Assembly: GCF_910592395.1 (NCBI RefSeq)
Contig: NC_088325.1
Span: 1,180,001-1,244,000, forward strand
From: Lineus longissimus
Lineage: Eukaryota > Nemertea > Pilidiophora > Heteronemertea > Lineidae
Direction of reading: 5' to 3'
DNA length: 64,000 bases
How positions within the stretch are numbered: the first letter of the stretch is position 1; each line of letters opens with the position of its first letter. Below, piece by piece: positions 52,330-64,000 of the stretch. A program made the translations under genes and the position numbers. Below the pieces are notes generated by a model. It was given only the letters and a program-made list of their open reading frames with translations. It was not told the origin of the DNA and made no database searches.

Positions 52330-52567
52330 GATTTGCTCGAGGTTATCAACATGATGATGAGCAGGATAGGAAAGACAGCACCAGAGGCCCGTTACGAAAA
52401 TGATCATATCTGTAAGGACAATAGCTTCTTACTCTACTAGAAAGAGAAGAAATTGACATAGACAAGTGATTTGCTCGAGGTTATCAACATCATGATGCGC
52501 TCAATGTAAATGAGGACAACAGCACCACAAAGACAGTTTCTGTCGGGACAGTGTCTTCCAACTTCAC
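52330..52567 (-). pseudogene. Two decayed tandem copies of the transmembrane exon
   Basis: Copy 2 (about 52441-52340) keeps CTTTCTAG but has an in-frame stop two codons in and a shortened hydrophobic run. Copy 3 (about 52567-52490) keeps EDTVPTET then VFVVLLSSF before a stop. Shared intron text (AAGTGATTTGCTCGAGGTTATCAAC) shows the duplication unit included flanking intron. Confidence 0.75.
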
Positions 52568-52759
52568 TAGAAACAGAAAAGAGCAAGATAGAGAAGTGTC
52601 TTGCCCGAGATACAAAACGTGATGGGAAATGTAGATTGATGAAAGGACACAGTATATGATGTCATGTGGTCCTTCTGCAACAAAGAAATGAGAAAAGGGT
52701 GATTAAGTGTTTTGCTCCAGGATGCAATGAGAGTGACACTGCAAAATTCATAATAAAGA

Positions 52760-54170
52760 CACTATTTAGCATTACCGTGTTATGGTAAAGTGTCATGATC
52801 AAGAGCACAAACAAGTCCAATCAGATTTGATTGGTACAAAGAGAAGAGTCCGCATTCTGGATCTAAAAATAGCCAAGATCATTTGCGACATGAAACCAGC
52901 GGGACACGCAAACTCAAAATGACACATCCTTGTCCAGTGGACGGTCACGAATATCCGACGCGGCATTCCGTGACCAGCATGGGGGATTGAAAAGGGGCGT
53001 CGCTAAATTATTCAGCACATGTCGGCATGCTGGGGAGGAATGACAAGAATTACGCTTCGTTTCGTTTTGTGCGATGGGTCATAGCTCATAGGAAATGTTC
53101 ATTGCTGTATGGGAAACTTGGGCCTACTTTTGATGATGTCAACCCCAGTGACAACACGACAATGGAGCCTCATTGGAGGGATGTGTGCAGCTAGGAACAA
53201 AAAAATTGCGAGAAACTCTGACATTTTAGACTAGAGTGTAAATGAAATACACCAAGGACTCAATGATGAAAAACTCTTGAAACTTTCTTTGACTTTTCCT
53301 AGCACTTGTCATTTTGACTGTTCCCCAGACCCAATTGTGATGGACAGGCTGAGGTTACAGCCAAGTTTGTCACACCAAAATGTCTGAACAACTTTTACAG
53401 TTGAAGAAGAATAAACTTCCATATTGTAAAAAGCCAACGAAAGTAAAAAACCCAATGAGGTTGGGTTGTACATGCTTCCCGAAATTGGTGGCTTGCATTG
53501 GAACTAACTTTTTCCCCCTTGTCCGTCATTAAAGGCATTCAAGTGTGTTGGTCAACCATGACTATCTCCTTTGTCCCTCCACCATAAGGCCTAGTTTCCC
53601 CTTATGACATCACTATTTCGGACACTCAGCGCCCCATTTCCGGAAATTGTATAAGGTAATGATTTCATTCAAATGTGAGAATTTCATTCAAAGTCTTGTA
53701 GATGGTAAATTTAATACCTTTGTCAACCTTGCAATAACATGATACTGTTATTACAGCCAAAGGCTCGAGGCCAGCAACTTTCTATTATAGTCTAGTATAA
53801 CCTTCTCACCTGAAAATTACAATTATCAATTCAAGACCTAAACCCAAATGATAATATTTTGAAAAGCCAAGCATCTGTTGTAGGAACTTCATGATGCCGT
53901 CCAAACCATTAGCTTTTTATGGTTTTATTTTCACAATTTTTGTGAATGCAGTGGCCAACATGAACTTCAAAAGCCTGTTATGCATCAGCCATTAAATTTC
54001 TTGGCTAACAGTATATTTAGTCAATTACCAATTGAAATTGAGCAAATTCACCAACTTTTAGTGTTGCCAAAAATTAACGTTTTACAGTATTCATGTAGTT
54101 TTATATACCACATTTATGTCCCTGTGACGTCTTTATTTGGGTCGCCATGTCACCAAGATTTTAACTGGTA
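52760..54170. other. Intron sequence, nothing recognised
   Basis: No exon or clear repeat. It presumably belongs to the receptor intron that continues beyond the window. Confidence 0.4.
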
Positions 54171-54177
54171 GACGGAA

Positions 54178-54250
54178 AATTAGCTGACAATTTGAACACG
54201 CAGCACTCTTGCTCTGAGTCCATCTGTCTACCACTACACCACCGGCCAGA
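54178..54250 (-). mobile_element. tRNA-like SINE head
   Basis: Minus strand: GGCCGGTGGTGTAGTGGTAG (A box) and GTGTTCAAATTGTC (degenerate B box). No intact tRNA fold or clear body. Confidence 0.4.
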
Positions 54251-57200
54251 AAATGTGCTGAGCAAAAAATCTTCTTTAAATTTTTTTTCTTCAAATTTGT
54301 CCCACGGGTGAATCTCGAGAAGTCAATTTGAGACTGGAGTCCTTCAGATAATTATGGTCCCGTTAGCACCATGATTAGGGGTGCAATTGTATCCAGAGTT
54401 GACCAAGTGAAAAAATTCTACCCTTTCATCTCGGACCGCTTTGTGCAAACATATGTCAACTTTTGACCACAAACCTGAACCCAGGTTCGAAAGATGCACA
54501 TGAAATGTACACAATTTGAAAAATATTTCACTTAGGGTCAAGGTTTGCATTGTTGGAAACATCTGAAACCTGGACCCAGGTTCATCTGACTGCATATTTT
54601 GTGCATGCTTTAGATCTATGTGATATGCTTTGGACGAGGTTAAACATGCCTCTGGATATTTTGGGGATTTTTCGAGAGCGTTAAATTTAGATGCAAGAAA
54701 TTGCATGAACGCCACTCCATCTTGTTATTTTTATAAAATTTGAAAAGGAAGTGCGAGACGCATTATTGCATCAATTGTTAGTCGCCATAGAAATAAATTC
54801 GGCAAATGTCCACAAACTTTTATGCGGACAATCCGAGCGGTTAGCAGTAAAAATAATTGGATTTCGAACAATTGGATAAAACGGAACGAAAATGAAATGT
54901 TTTCATCCGTCAGTGCCCCCTGCTGGCTTTTAAAGTGGACGATTTAATCGGAGATGTTTGGGTCGCGTTTCCTTTTGTCGATGGTCCGGTAGGATGACCT
55001 GGGTTACATTTTACAATGACCAATGATACGATTTACACATTCTCAAACGCTGTCCCTCCTGCTAGGTTTGCGAAGAAAATTGCAAAATATCAGCAGATTT
55101 TGTTCTAATGATAATCAGGACAGTCCGGTTGACTGGCCAGGTTCAGGTTTTACAATGACCATCATGGTCCGTTTGTCCCGCTTGCACTTCAGACCATTAA
55201 GAGGTCCTTCCTGACATTGTAAAAGAACCCTTAATTGGCAGTGTACAGTTTCTTTAACCCTTTCATAGCTACTTTGATTCAACAGAAAGTTAGGAATTTA
55301 AATAGGAGAGAAAATGGAGAATTAGTCAGTCCACTAGTAACCTCAAATTCAGATATTGGGACGCACACTGTTGTTGGTTGAATAAATAAATAGACAATGG
55401 CATTATTGATACTACGTCCAGTAATATCCCCTTATGCCCAAGCTTCAAATAAGATGTGAAAATTTTTTTGGGTTCTTCCAAAAAAAAGTCTGCCGCAATT
55501 TCAATTTCAACTTCGATCAGGGACACTTCCATCCAACATTAATTTCACCAGCCGCTGAGCCAACTTTCTCTAAAAGGTCACCCCCCTCCATTCAGTCACA
55601 AAATAGCCACTTTGTTTACTGGGACAATTGTGCTGAAACTTTTAAGAAAATCTTACAACTTACCCACTCCAACCATCCTTCCAACAGCACAACTGAAGAC
55701 TGATGTTGAGCAAAATATCCTAATATATCCAAGCCTAAGTCAATGAAAATATGATACAATATTCCTCATACAGAGTTCCAAACAAATTTAAGGTTGACAA
55801 AATGCTCTGAAGTCACCAGCACAACTTTCATTGGGACACTTCCACCCGACACTGACTGGACCAGACGCGATGCTGACCGTCTCTGAAAGTGTCAACGACC
55901 CATTCAACCACCAAATATAGCATGTGGTTCTCTAGCATGGGTAGGGGTCCAAATGGGCAGGCCAGACTGTCCCTTTTTATCAGAGGGTTCTAACCGCTGT
56001 GTGATTTTTTAGCAATTAAAAGATCATATGCTAAAAAGGCTTTCAGTTTCAACAAGCATGAATGCACTGTTTTGATGAAGAATGCATTAGATTTTCAGCT
56101 CGAGTGAGGTTGGAGCAGTTGTATATTGAAAGAAAGGGATCACTGGGGGTATATTGATATTGTACCAAAGGGATCAAAGGGGCTTAATTGAAAGCGTAAG
56201 TCAATTGCTTCATTATAATTGAAAGACTTAATCAAGGCTTAAAGAGGTGTAAATTAGTTGGTCAAGGTGTAATTGAGTTTGGAACAGTTGTTTTATGACT
56301 GGGTTGGCAGTTCGGCCCCACACTGTTGGAAGTAATCAAATGTTGGTGACATATTGTGGTAATTGCCCCCCCCCTCTGAGGGTCTGGCTGGAGGGGTGCT
56401 TCCCATGGTATAGGGGCGCTAACAACATCCAATATGACTAAAGCGATGTTTTGTATTTGTCACAGTAAAAACATAAGGTGTCACATTTCCTCTTTTCCGA
56501 CACAGACGTCATATGTCGACAAAAACGTTGAAGTAGACTCCCGATGAGAGCACCGTTTGTCTAGCTTATGAGAGCGAACATGGAATGATATTGGCTAATA
56601 AAATTCTTTGTTAGTCTCTATTTTGACCATTACTCTCACCTAGCACCATAAAATTGCAGTTATGGATCATGAAATATTGAATAAATTGCATCGAAAACAC
56701 TATAAGCCATTCCCCCAAATATCCTTATAACCACACAAGCGCATAGGAAGAAAGGGAATTTTGGAATATAATATTGCAAGGACAACACACTCGGCTTAGG
56801 ATAAAGGCAATCCCTTCCTTGTGGTTGTTAAGTCCCTAGGCCTGGTGGGTAATGCCTGAAGTTCTGCATAGAAATCACCAGGAAATGGAAGTAAATCTGA
56901 GGTTTTAGTCACATCAACAAAACCAATTCAATTTTTAGGCACAAAACATGTCGTGAACACTCTGAAGTGATCTTCGACCGCAGAAACTGGAGTATATGAG
57001 ATGTCCTTGTTGTGACTTTCTCTGTGAATGAGAGGCCAATTACTCAAACTATGATTCCATTTAGCATGTCATAAATTCAAAATTTTGTGGATGAGCTTTT
57101 TGTCAGATCATCACATCTAGGATATTGTAGATTAACCCTGTGGTCCTTCAGAAATTGCGACAATAGGCACAGGGATCATTGGATTAGCCCAGCTAGTGGG

Positions 57201-58500
57201 ACAGCTTTTCCGGTTTTGCAGATTATGCGTTTCAAGAGTTTGTACCTGGGGGCGGAATTTGAAGATGTCAACACTTCTAAATTGTGTCATTAGAAGATTA
57301 TCTTCATATTGAATAGAATTAACCCTCCAGGGCTTAGGTCACTTTGGTTTCCAAGGGAAAGAGATGGAAGAAATTTTGAAGATAGAAAATTTGGAATAGA
57401 TTTAAGGATGACGACCTCCCCCCCCCCCAATAAAGAACAATTTGGTTCGAATTATTGCATTTTAATCCCCCCCTCCCTCAAAAATATCCCTAGCGGCCAG
57501 TAGACAACACTGATATAAATAGATTATCCACACTCAGTTTTTGAACTGGACAGTTGTACGGTGAAGAAAAGGCCTATAATATTTTTCTGCAGCCGCAGCA
57601 AATTTTCCAAAGCAAAAGGGCATTTTAAGAACATTGTCCCTTTAAGTTTGAATAAACTTCAGAAAGTTCAGGCCTATAGAAAAACACCGCCTTCCTGGAA
57701 TTTTTGAGTTTTGTCAAATGACCATGTTTTCATTAATTAAAACGCCTGTTAGCCTCAAGAGGGATTTTGACCCCTCGGAATGTATGCATGACCCTTGAGT
57801 GGCAATTTGTACCTCCAAAACCCCTCGAGGAAAATTCCTAAAACTGTTTTATCTGTTCACCGATACACAACATACATAAATAAAGCGCAAGCATTCACAA
57901 TGGTAATTTCTCATTACTTAATGTTACAAAGCGTCCTTGTTAAAATCTAAGCACCTAAAAATCAGAAAATGCAATATCCAGTCTGACTTGTTCACAGAAG
58001 AACAATTCGCCCTCAAAGAAAACAGAGTTGGGCTTGAGGTGAAAGTGAATTTCCCTGGAGGAATACAATTCCCTTCCGGAGAAAGACGTTACATTGAATT
58101 CTGTGTTTTTTTTAACCTTTTCACGAGCCACATGAAACTCATGTCATTCCAGTGACGTCCTTGCGTCAAACCTAAGCCTCATAATATCTTGATTTCTTTA
58201 TTTGCATCCACCAGCTTTCTGTTTGACTAATTTACAATTAAACAATTAAGCATTGCCACCTCAAACATGGATGTGGCCAGGCTAAAAGGACAGCAAACAC
58301 TTTTGGTGCTAATTAATTAATTGTTCGTTAATTATAAGTGTCCCCATTGTCTGATAAGGAAGGTGAAATATTGGGATATTGACAGTTATGGAAGAAATAT
58401 TTGTCGGGAAAATTATCCACCCACTGTCGTTTTTCCCGACCAATTTACTTCTGTTGAGAGCTGCTAGCTTGGCAGCGAGGCGAGTAGGGTACAAAGGGTT
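54250..58500. other. Intronic/intergenic, nothing recognised
   Basis: AT-rich with short random frames. Short C-runs near 56366 and 57420 only. Confidence 0.4.
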
Positions 58501-58525
58501 AATGCTCTCATATTGCTTTGTTATA

Positions 58526-58696
58526 CAGTGGAACCTCTCTTGATAGCAGACACCCCTCTATTGAGGACACCTCTCTATAAAGGACACTCATTTCAAGGAC
58601 ACTAGTTTTGATCCCAAATTGGTTGCTTCCATTCCATTTGACCTCTCTGATAAGGACAGCATTTGTCAGTTTCGAGGGTGTCCTTAATAAAGAGGT
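58526..58696. mobile_element. MITE family F, 3'-truncated copy
   Basis: CAGTGGAACCTCTCTTGATAG at the left, interior ATCCCAAATTGGTTGCTTCC shared with 47740; right inverted repeat lost after AAAGAGGT. Confidence 0.75.
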
Positions 58697-59329
58697 AATA
58701 TTCCAAAAGTGGGGGGTCACAGCTCTTTCCATATGCCATGCCCTAGTGATGAGAAACAAAGTGGAACTGTGGGAAAATGTCCCTATGTGCAGAATGGCCG
58801 CTGGTCTGACTAAGTGGGAAGCCTGGCACATGGAATGTGGAATGGAAAATCTATACCCAATGTATGGGTGTAGGTATAGACAATGATGCCTGATTCATGT
58901 ATGCACGTACATACATCAATGTATCTTAATGATTAATGGCAATGAGTCAATCTATCGATGACATTCAACTCGCAAATAATAAGAATTCCAGGCGGAGATG
59001 TTACAACCAAAGTGACTTTACTCAATTTCACGAAAATTGCACGCTAATTTTTGGAGATTTTTCACAGAAAATGAAACATTTGAACAAAATGTTAGATTTC
59101 ATCCAAAACTTCCAAGTCCAAATTATCTAAAAATGCTTACTTTGCGAGAATCGGACAAACCAGGACCAAGAACAAATCATTTGAAGCAAATTACATGAAC
59201 TGAGAAATTTTCCCAGACATTTTAGGTTTGTTTTGCGTGCAGTGTCATCTTTTGATGAAATGGAGAACAAAAGACATTTGCTCATTTGTTTGTTTTGAAA
59301 TCATTACAGAAACAACGAATTTGTTGTGT

Positions 59330-59580
59330 GTCTTCTGTAATCTATGACTTTCTGTTACTGAGGCACATTTAGCAGGTGGAACTGGCATCAAAACAAAGCA
59401 ACAGGTTGCAAACATCACAGATTTGTCAAATTTATTTACCAAGGGTTTAGGGTTATGAAGTGTCTTGCTCTGGGACACAAAGACAAAACAGCAACGATCC
59501 TTCAAAGAGTCAAACCCACGACCTCCAGATTATGAGCCCGGCACTCTGACCACTATGTCACTGATCTTCTCGAATGGGTT
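59330..59580 (-). mobile_element. tRNA-derived SINE, minus strand
   Basis: Minus strand: ACATAGTGGTCAGAGTGCC (A box), a CAT anticodon-like loop (GGGCTCATAATCT), GTGGGTTTGACTC (B box), then a body with GAGCAAGACACTTCATAACC. This last motif is typical of SINE/LINE tails. Confidence 0.65.
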
Positions 59581-60519
59581 TGGAAAGGGTTAACTAAAAG
59601 TCCTGCAATTCCCGTTTATTGCTTTAGGCCATGTTTTCACCTGATTGTGAAGTGCTCATTATTTCATCTTGAGATTCTCTCTATCTTGTGAAGTGTCCAT
59701 TGAACTCGTCACAGGTTTCTCCCTATCTGATTAAGACTGATCATCACAGGCGACAAGATAATATCCGCCGACGCGAACTTTCACGATTATCTAATCTCCA
59801 AAATTGAAGAGCTCTCAGATCATCACGGTGCACATCCGAAAATACCCCATTATGACAAAAACAGTCACACATGACTCATTTTGCCAAAGATAAGAGCATC
59901 CTTCAGAAAATAGCCCGTGATATTTGAACAGTTCCGACATTATTCGAGTTACAAAATCAAAATCAAATTAAACTAAATCAAATCAAAATCAAACTACTGC
60001 GGCTCAACATATAGGGTGTCTCCCAAAAAATTACCATTTTCAGAATTTTCAAAAATTAATATATTCTGAAAACTAACGAAATAAAACTACACCAAATGTT
60101 CATATACAGCTGAGAATTTCTTCAAAGTGTATTTTTCACCAGTTGTGACCTTCTTTGACTCGATTAATTAGACTTGTCCATGCTCTCTGTCTAACAATTT
60201 CAAAATGGTAAAAAGACATTGTAACACCCTGTACACACCTTTCCGAGACTTGCAACAACGAACTCTTCAAACTCGATATAGAGTCCTTGATCTCAAGAAC
60301 TCAGGTGTAACCTTTCTAATATCTTGAACAAATTTCATCTGAATAGAATTTGCGACACTCGAGATTCGAACAAGAAATCATAGCTGTTGACCAATTAAAC
60401 AGCCCTGGCCAGTTTTGGAGATCAGAGCTTTCGGGCAAACTGTGAAATTTGAGAAATGAAAATGGGTCAAGTGACAAATTTCACTTTATTTGCACTGGTT
60501 GCTTTCTCGTTTTGAGTGT

Positions 60520-60770
60520 TAATCTTTTTTGGTGTTGCTATTTTTGAATGTTGCTCTTTTTTGGTGTTACTTTTTTTGGTGTTGCTCTTTTTGAATGTTG
60601 CTCTTTTTGGTGTTACTTTTTTTGGTGTTGCTCTTTTTGGGTGTTAATCTTTTTTGGTGTTGCTCTTTGAATGTTGGTCTTTTTGGTGTTACTTTTTTGG
60701 GTGTTGCTCTTTTTGAAAGAGGTGTTATTCTTTTTGAGAGGTGCCCTTTCAGGGTGTTGCTCTTTTTTCC
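60520..60770 (+). repeat. Degenerate T/G-rich tandem repeat
   Basis: About fifteen units of 13-20 bases related to TTTTTGGTGTTGCTC. On the minus strand it reads as a lysine/threonine-rich frame with no real gene. Confidence 0.8.
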
Positions 60771-61842
60771 AAAATTCAATTCATAGGGTTGTCACGGCAC
60801 CTGTCAATCAAGCCATTATATCATGGTAATCTAATTGGATTACTAATTCAATTGCCTAGACATATAATAGACCAAACAAATGATTAACATATCCATGCAT
60901 ATTGTATCAAAATGTTATGTAATATCTCCGCTTGAGTGGTTTTCTTATTATTTAAAGCTTTGCATGAAATTTACAACATGTGACCATGTCAAGGATACTA
61001 CCAGTAATACAGAACTTAATAGGCCCCTACACAAGGTCGGCAGTAAAAGGGTCAATATAAGCTAAACCCATGCTATAATCTGCAAATAAAGGGCCTTAGA
61101 AGTTACACTATGTGACGATGCTAATTACCAATGTATACCCAACCAAATTAATCACAAACATTGAATTAGTGTCGGGAAGAATTTTAAACAATTTGCACAA
61201 ACATTTGGACAAACTTTCATAACATCACACTGCTAGTACAGTTCTTTCCATATTTTTCAAGGCGGCACAACTTGTAGCTGGTGGTAGGTATCCAAATTAT
61301 CCCCAATTCAAACTGGCTCACCCTGTATTGAAACTGGCCCAAACCCATAATCAAAAGTGTACCAAATGACAAAGTAATGTGCCTTTTCTGTTTCAAATAC
61401 AAGAAACCTGTACAATTATTGTACTTTGTGTCCAGAATATTTCATTCTTTTAGGTTGAAACCAATTTTTTGAAAATAGGCCTATGGATCATGGTATAATC
61501 CCCAAAAGTTAGACTTTATATATTTGCTAAATACCCTGCGGCACGTTTGGTAAAGCGCATAGTCCGAGGCAACACGCTTACTCAACTACTATATAAACTT
61601 ATTATTTCTACGTAAACCAAATAACCGCCTTTGAATAGATTTTTGGCCACAGATATTGTTATAATAAGGGACCCACACATGATCGCGTCCTTTGTTATAT
61701 TTTAATACGTGGAAAATTTGATACGAACAGATTAAGTAGGCCTGGTTTTTTTCTGAAATGATATACTGTTTAATTCTGCTCCACACAAAGGGGGGTAGAA
61801 ATAGGCAGGAGAAAAAAACTAATTAACAGATTTCAGAAGTAG

Positions 61843-61950
61843 AGTGGAACCTCCCTTAGCCGACACCTCTCTACCTCTCTATTAAGGACACTACTTTTGG
61901 ACCAAGATTGGTTGTAGCTATTTCATTTGACCCCTCTAATCAGGTTTTTC
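61843..61950. mobile_element. MITE family F, 5' half
   Basis: AGTGGAACCTCCCTTAGCCG then CTCTCTATTAAGGACACTA and CATTTGACCCCTCTAATCAGG, ending abruptly. Confidence 0.7.
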
Positions 61951-62413
61951 AGAAGCTAAAGAACATTTCCTTTTCAGAGTGTGTATAGGGCCTCCAAAGA
62001 GTTCTATAAGGTATTTGGAGATACACCAGGTGAAATATCATGCCTTATGGTCTGCTGGGCATCATTCCATTTCTCGAGATAATTCAACTTAACACGCAAG
62101 ATTCATGAATCGTTCAGGCAATTACAGGGTCATGAAAATCCTAAAGAACAGCAATGTCACCCTAAGCTGAGAAGAATCACCTGTACATCATTATGTACAA
62201 TATACTCAAAATATACAATCTCTTTAGTTCACGACGATGTGGAATGGACTCCAGACTAAAATATCGAAGCGTGAAGAAAAAGCCATGAATTTTTCATGAT
62301 TCTCCAATTGGGTGAATGTTTGATGTGGTGATTATTTTTGACGCCTAAAAATTGCAGGAGATACAGAGCAAGGACCATGATATGTGACTAAGATTGTCTG
62401 TAACAAGTACAGG

Positions 62414-62481
62414 GATAATAATAATAATACGAGTCTTATATAGCGCAGTATCCAACCATTAACTGGCCGCTCAAAGCGCTT
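62414..62481 (-). mobile_element. Truncated SINE tail (same family as 9171-9420)
   Basis: Reverse complement of the 9171 SINE tail: (ATT)n, CGAGTCTTATATAGCGCAG, TATCCAACCATT, GGCCGCTCAAAGCGCTT. No tRNA head. Confidence 0.85.
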
Positions 62482-63122
62482 AATGCAGATAAGCTAATGG
62501 CAATAGGTCTAAAAAAGTTTCTTGTAAAAACGTTATCTGTCCATCAGCTCTCACTTGAAAAAACGGGCTCCGAAATGCTTATTTTTGGTTCAATTTTGAA
62601 AGTGCAAACATCCACATAGAGTCGAGACAAAGATCTTTCCATTCCAGGTATCAAACTCAGCTTTTAGCAAGAAGAAAAAGATGAAAAGTGTTTAAATCGG
62701 AGACTTGACATCCTGGGCCAGTACAGCCATTCCCTCCAGATAAAATTTACAAGTTTGGATGAAGTATGGTCTCAGCACAAGGCTTCTTTCCCAGACAGTT
62801 GGGATTTTTTTAAGCCTTAATATGCACAAGTGGTGTATCCTTCACATATACATACATAAATGGATGTATTATCATTTGCAACAAAACATATCATCACTGG
62901 AAATAGCCAATTGTTATCGCAAGTCTGGAAAAAAATCCATTTTGTTTGCACTCATCTCGCAGTATGGTCATGGCCACTTCAAATTCCCTCGACAGACGTT
63001 GGAACCCACACGCAAAAGTTACACGTGAAATAGCGACTAAACGTGTGTGCGAGCGCTTTTGTTTCACCAATAGAACAATGTCTCTAAAAAAATTTGGGAT
63101 TTTTGAACATTGACCGTACAAT

Positions 63123-63240
63123 GGGTGATATGAATATAGACTAGCAAATGCTTTTACTTCAATTTTGTACAGAAAGGCCCAGTGTAAATGTACATGGAGT
63201 TTTAGATAAAAGCATTTGCTAGTCTTTATTCATATCACCC
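63123..63240. repeat. Foldback element with about 34-base arms
   Basis: GGGTGATATGAATATAGACT to ATGCTTTTA is repeated inverted as TAAAAGCATTTGCTAG to CATATCACCC, around a 50-base loop. Arms differ at one or two positions. Probably a small MITE. Confidence 0.85.
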
Positions 63241-64000
63241 GTGGCCATAATTCGACCATTATATTGTTCAAATTTGGGCCAATCTATATTGGCCCAAATT
63301 TGTTATTTCGCACTGTAGTCTTTTTTTAGTAGATGACTCCACATAATCTCGTGTCACAGGCCTTTTCTTACAGCCATATCATACCCATAAACGCAAAAAA
63401 CTATTTCCCAGTATTAGAGGAGTTCAGAAGACCATTGGACACTTTGGACCATAAATGAAAGTGTTCAACACAATCTTTTAGAGCACAAAGGCTCATGTGT
63501 GACCACGCTTATCAGAGAGACCCCATGGGTGACACACTAATTGGGGAGATATTTAATTAGGGACCATATGCCAATTAATTACCATTTGATGACCAAATGC
63601 TAAGTATATGTATTTTCTCCATTTGACCAATAATAATCGTGACGTATGGACCAGAAATCAGAGTGAAAGTATTGTTATGGACCTCGGAAAGAATGTGACC
63701 TATTTCACACCAGAACTTCAAATATGTCTGTTGATTAGCATTTAGACAACTTGGGATTGAGAACTTGTAAATATGGAGGTTGATTTCTGTTAGAATACCC
63801 TAGTTTTGTTTATATTTCAATCTTGTCAAAGCGAGTTGTGCTCTATCCTCCTCCTTGTACCGAAAGGAAAAAAAAAGTTGAATAAAAATTATTTTTTCAA
63901 AACCTTTTCCGATTTCACAAGACTTTTGAGATTTTTTCCAAATATCTCGATACTTATCTGGGAAAGTCTACAACATAATTAGGGTTAAGTTTACCGAGCA

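Noticed and set aside
60567-60779. Lysine/threonine-rich minus-strand frame
   Set aside because: Derived from the T/G-rich tandem repeat, with no splice sites or homology.

Overview
This window is eukaryotic nuclear DNA from an invertebrate animal. Genes are split into short exons with canonical GT..AG junctions, introns are long, and tRNA-derived SINEs, a LINE tail, several MITE families and intronic minisatellites fill the space between. An SLC34 phosphate cotransporter and large secreted PAN/apple-domain proteins would fit a marine lophotrochozoan, hemichordate or similar animal. I cannot name the species from sequence alone.

Layout. (1) 1-2 kb: no convincing gene. (2) 2.0-4.15 kb, + strand: remains or ends of a PAN-domain gene, followed by a 333-codon open frame of unknown fold. 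(3) 6.43-26.77 kb, + strand: the main feature, one candidate gene with a signal-peptide exon and 20 further exons, all but one junction in phase 1. They encode 19 six-cysteine PAN/apple-like modules of three sequence classes. Seven class-I modules are followed by six alternating pairs of class II and class III. Exons are being duplicated and lost here: one cassette is duplicated almost identically, and relic exons remain visible. At least five minisatellites lie in the introns, several built from or abutting splice-site sequence. A possible VWD-like last exon ends at 27724. (4) 27.75-33.27 kb, - strand: a complete eight-exon SLC34-type sodium/phosphate cotransporter (731 residues as assembled), tail-to-tail with the PAN gene. 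(5) 37.9-39.5 kb, - strand: a 520-residue proline-rich last exon of an intracellular or cytoplasmic protein. (6) 46.6-52.3 kb, - strand: transmembrane and cytoplasmic exons of a single-pass surface receptor whose extracellular part lies beyond the right end. Decayed tandem copies sit beside its transmembrane exon. (7) 41.3-48.6 kb, + strand: two phase-compatible exons of a possible small basic protein nested in that receptor's introns. (8) 52.7-64 kb: intronic or intergenic sequence, mostly repeats.

Functional picture. The PAN gene would make a very large, secreted, disulphide-rich protein of lectin-like or adhesive modules. The cotransporter and the receptor are plasma-membrane proteins, and the cotransporter and both minus-strand last exons end in possible PDZ ligands. 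All splice models were assembled by eye from reading frame, phase and splice consensus; transcripts are needed to confirm exon joining, especially the gene ends.
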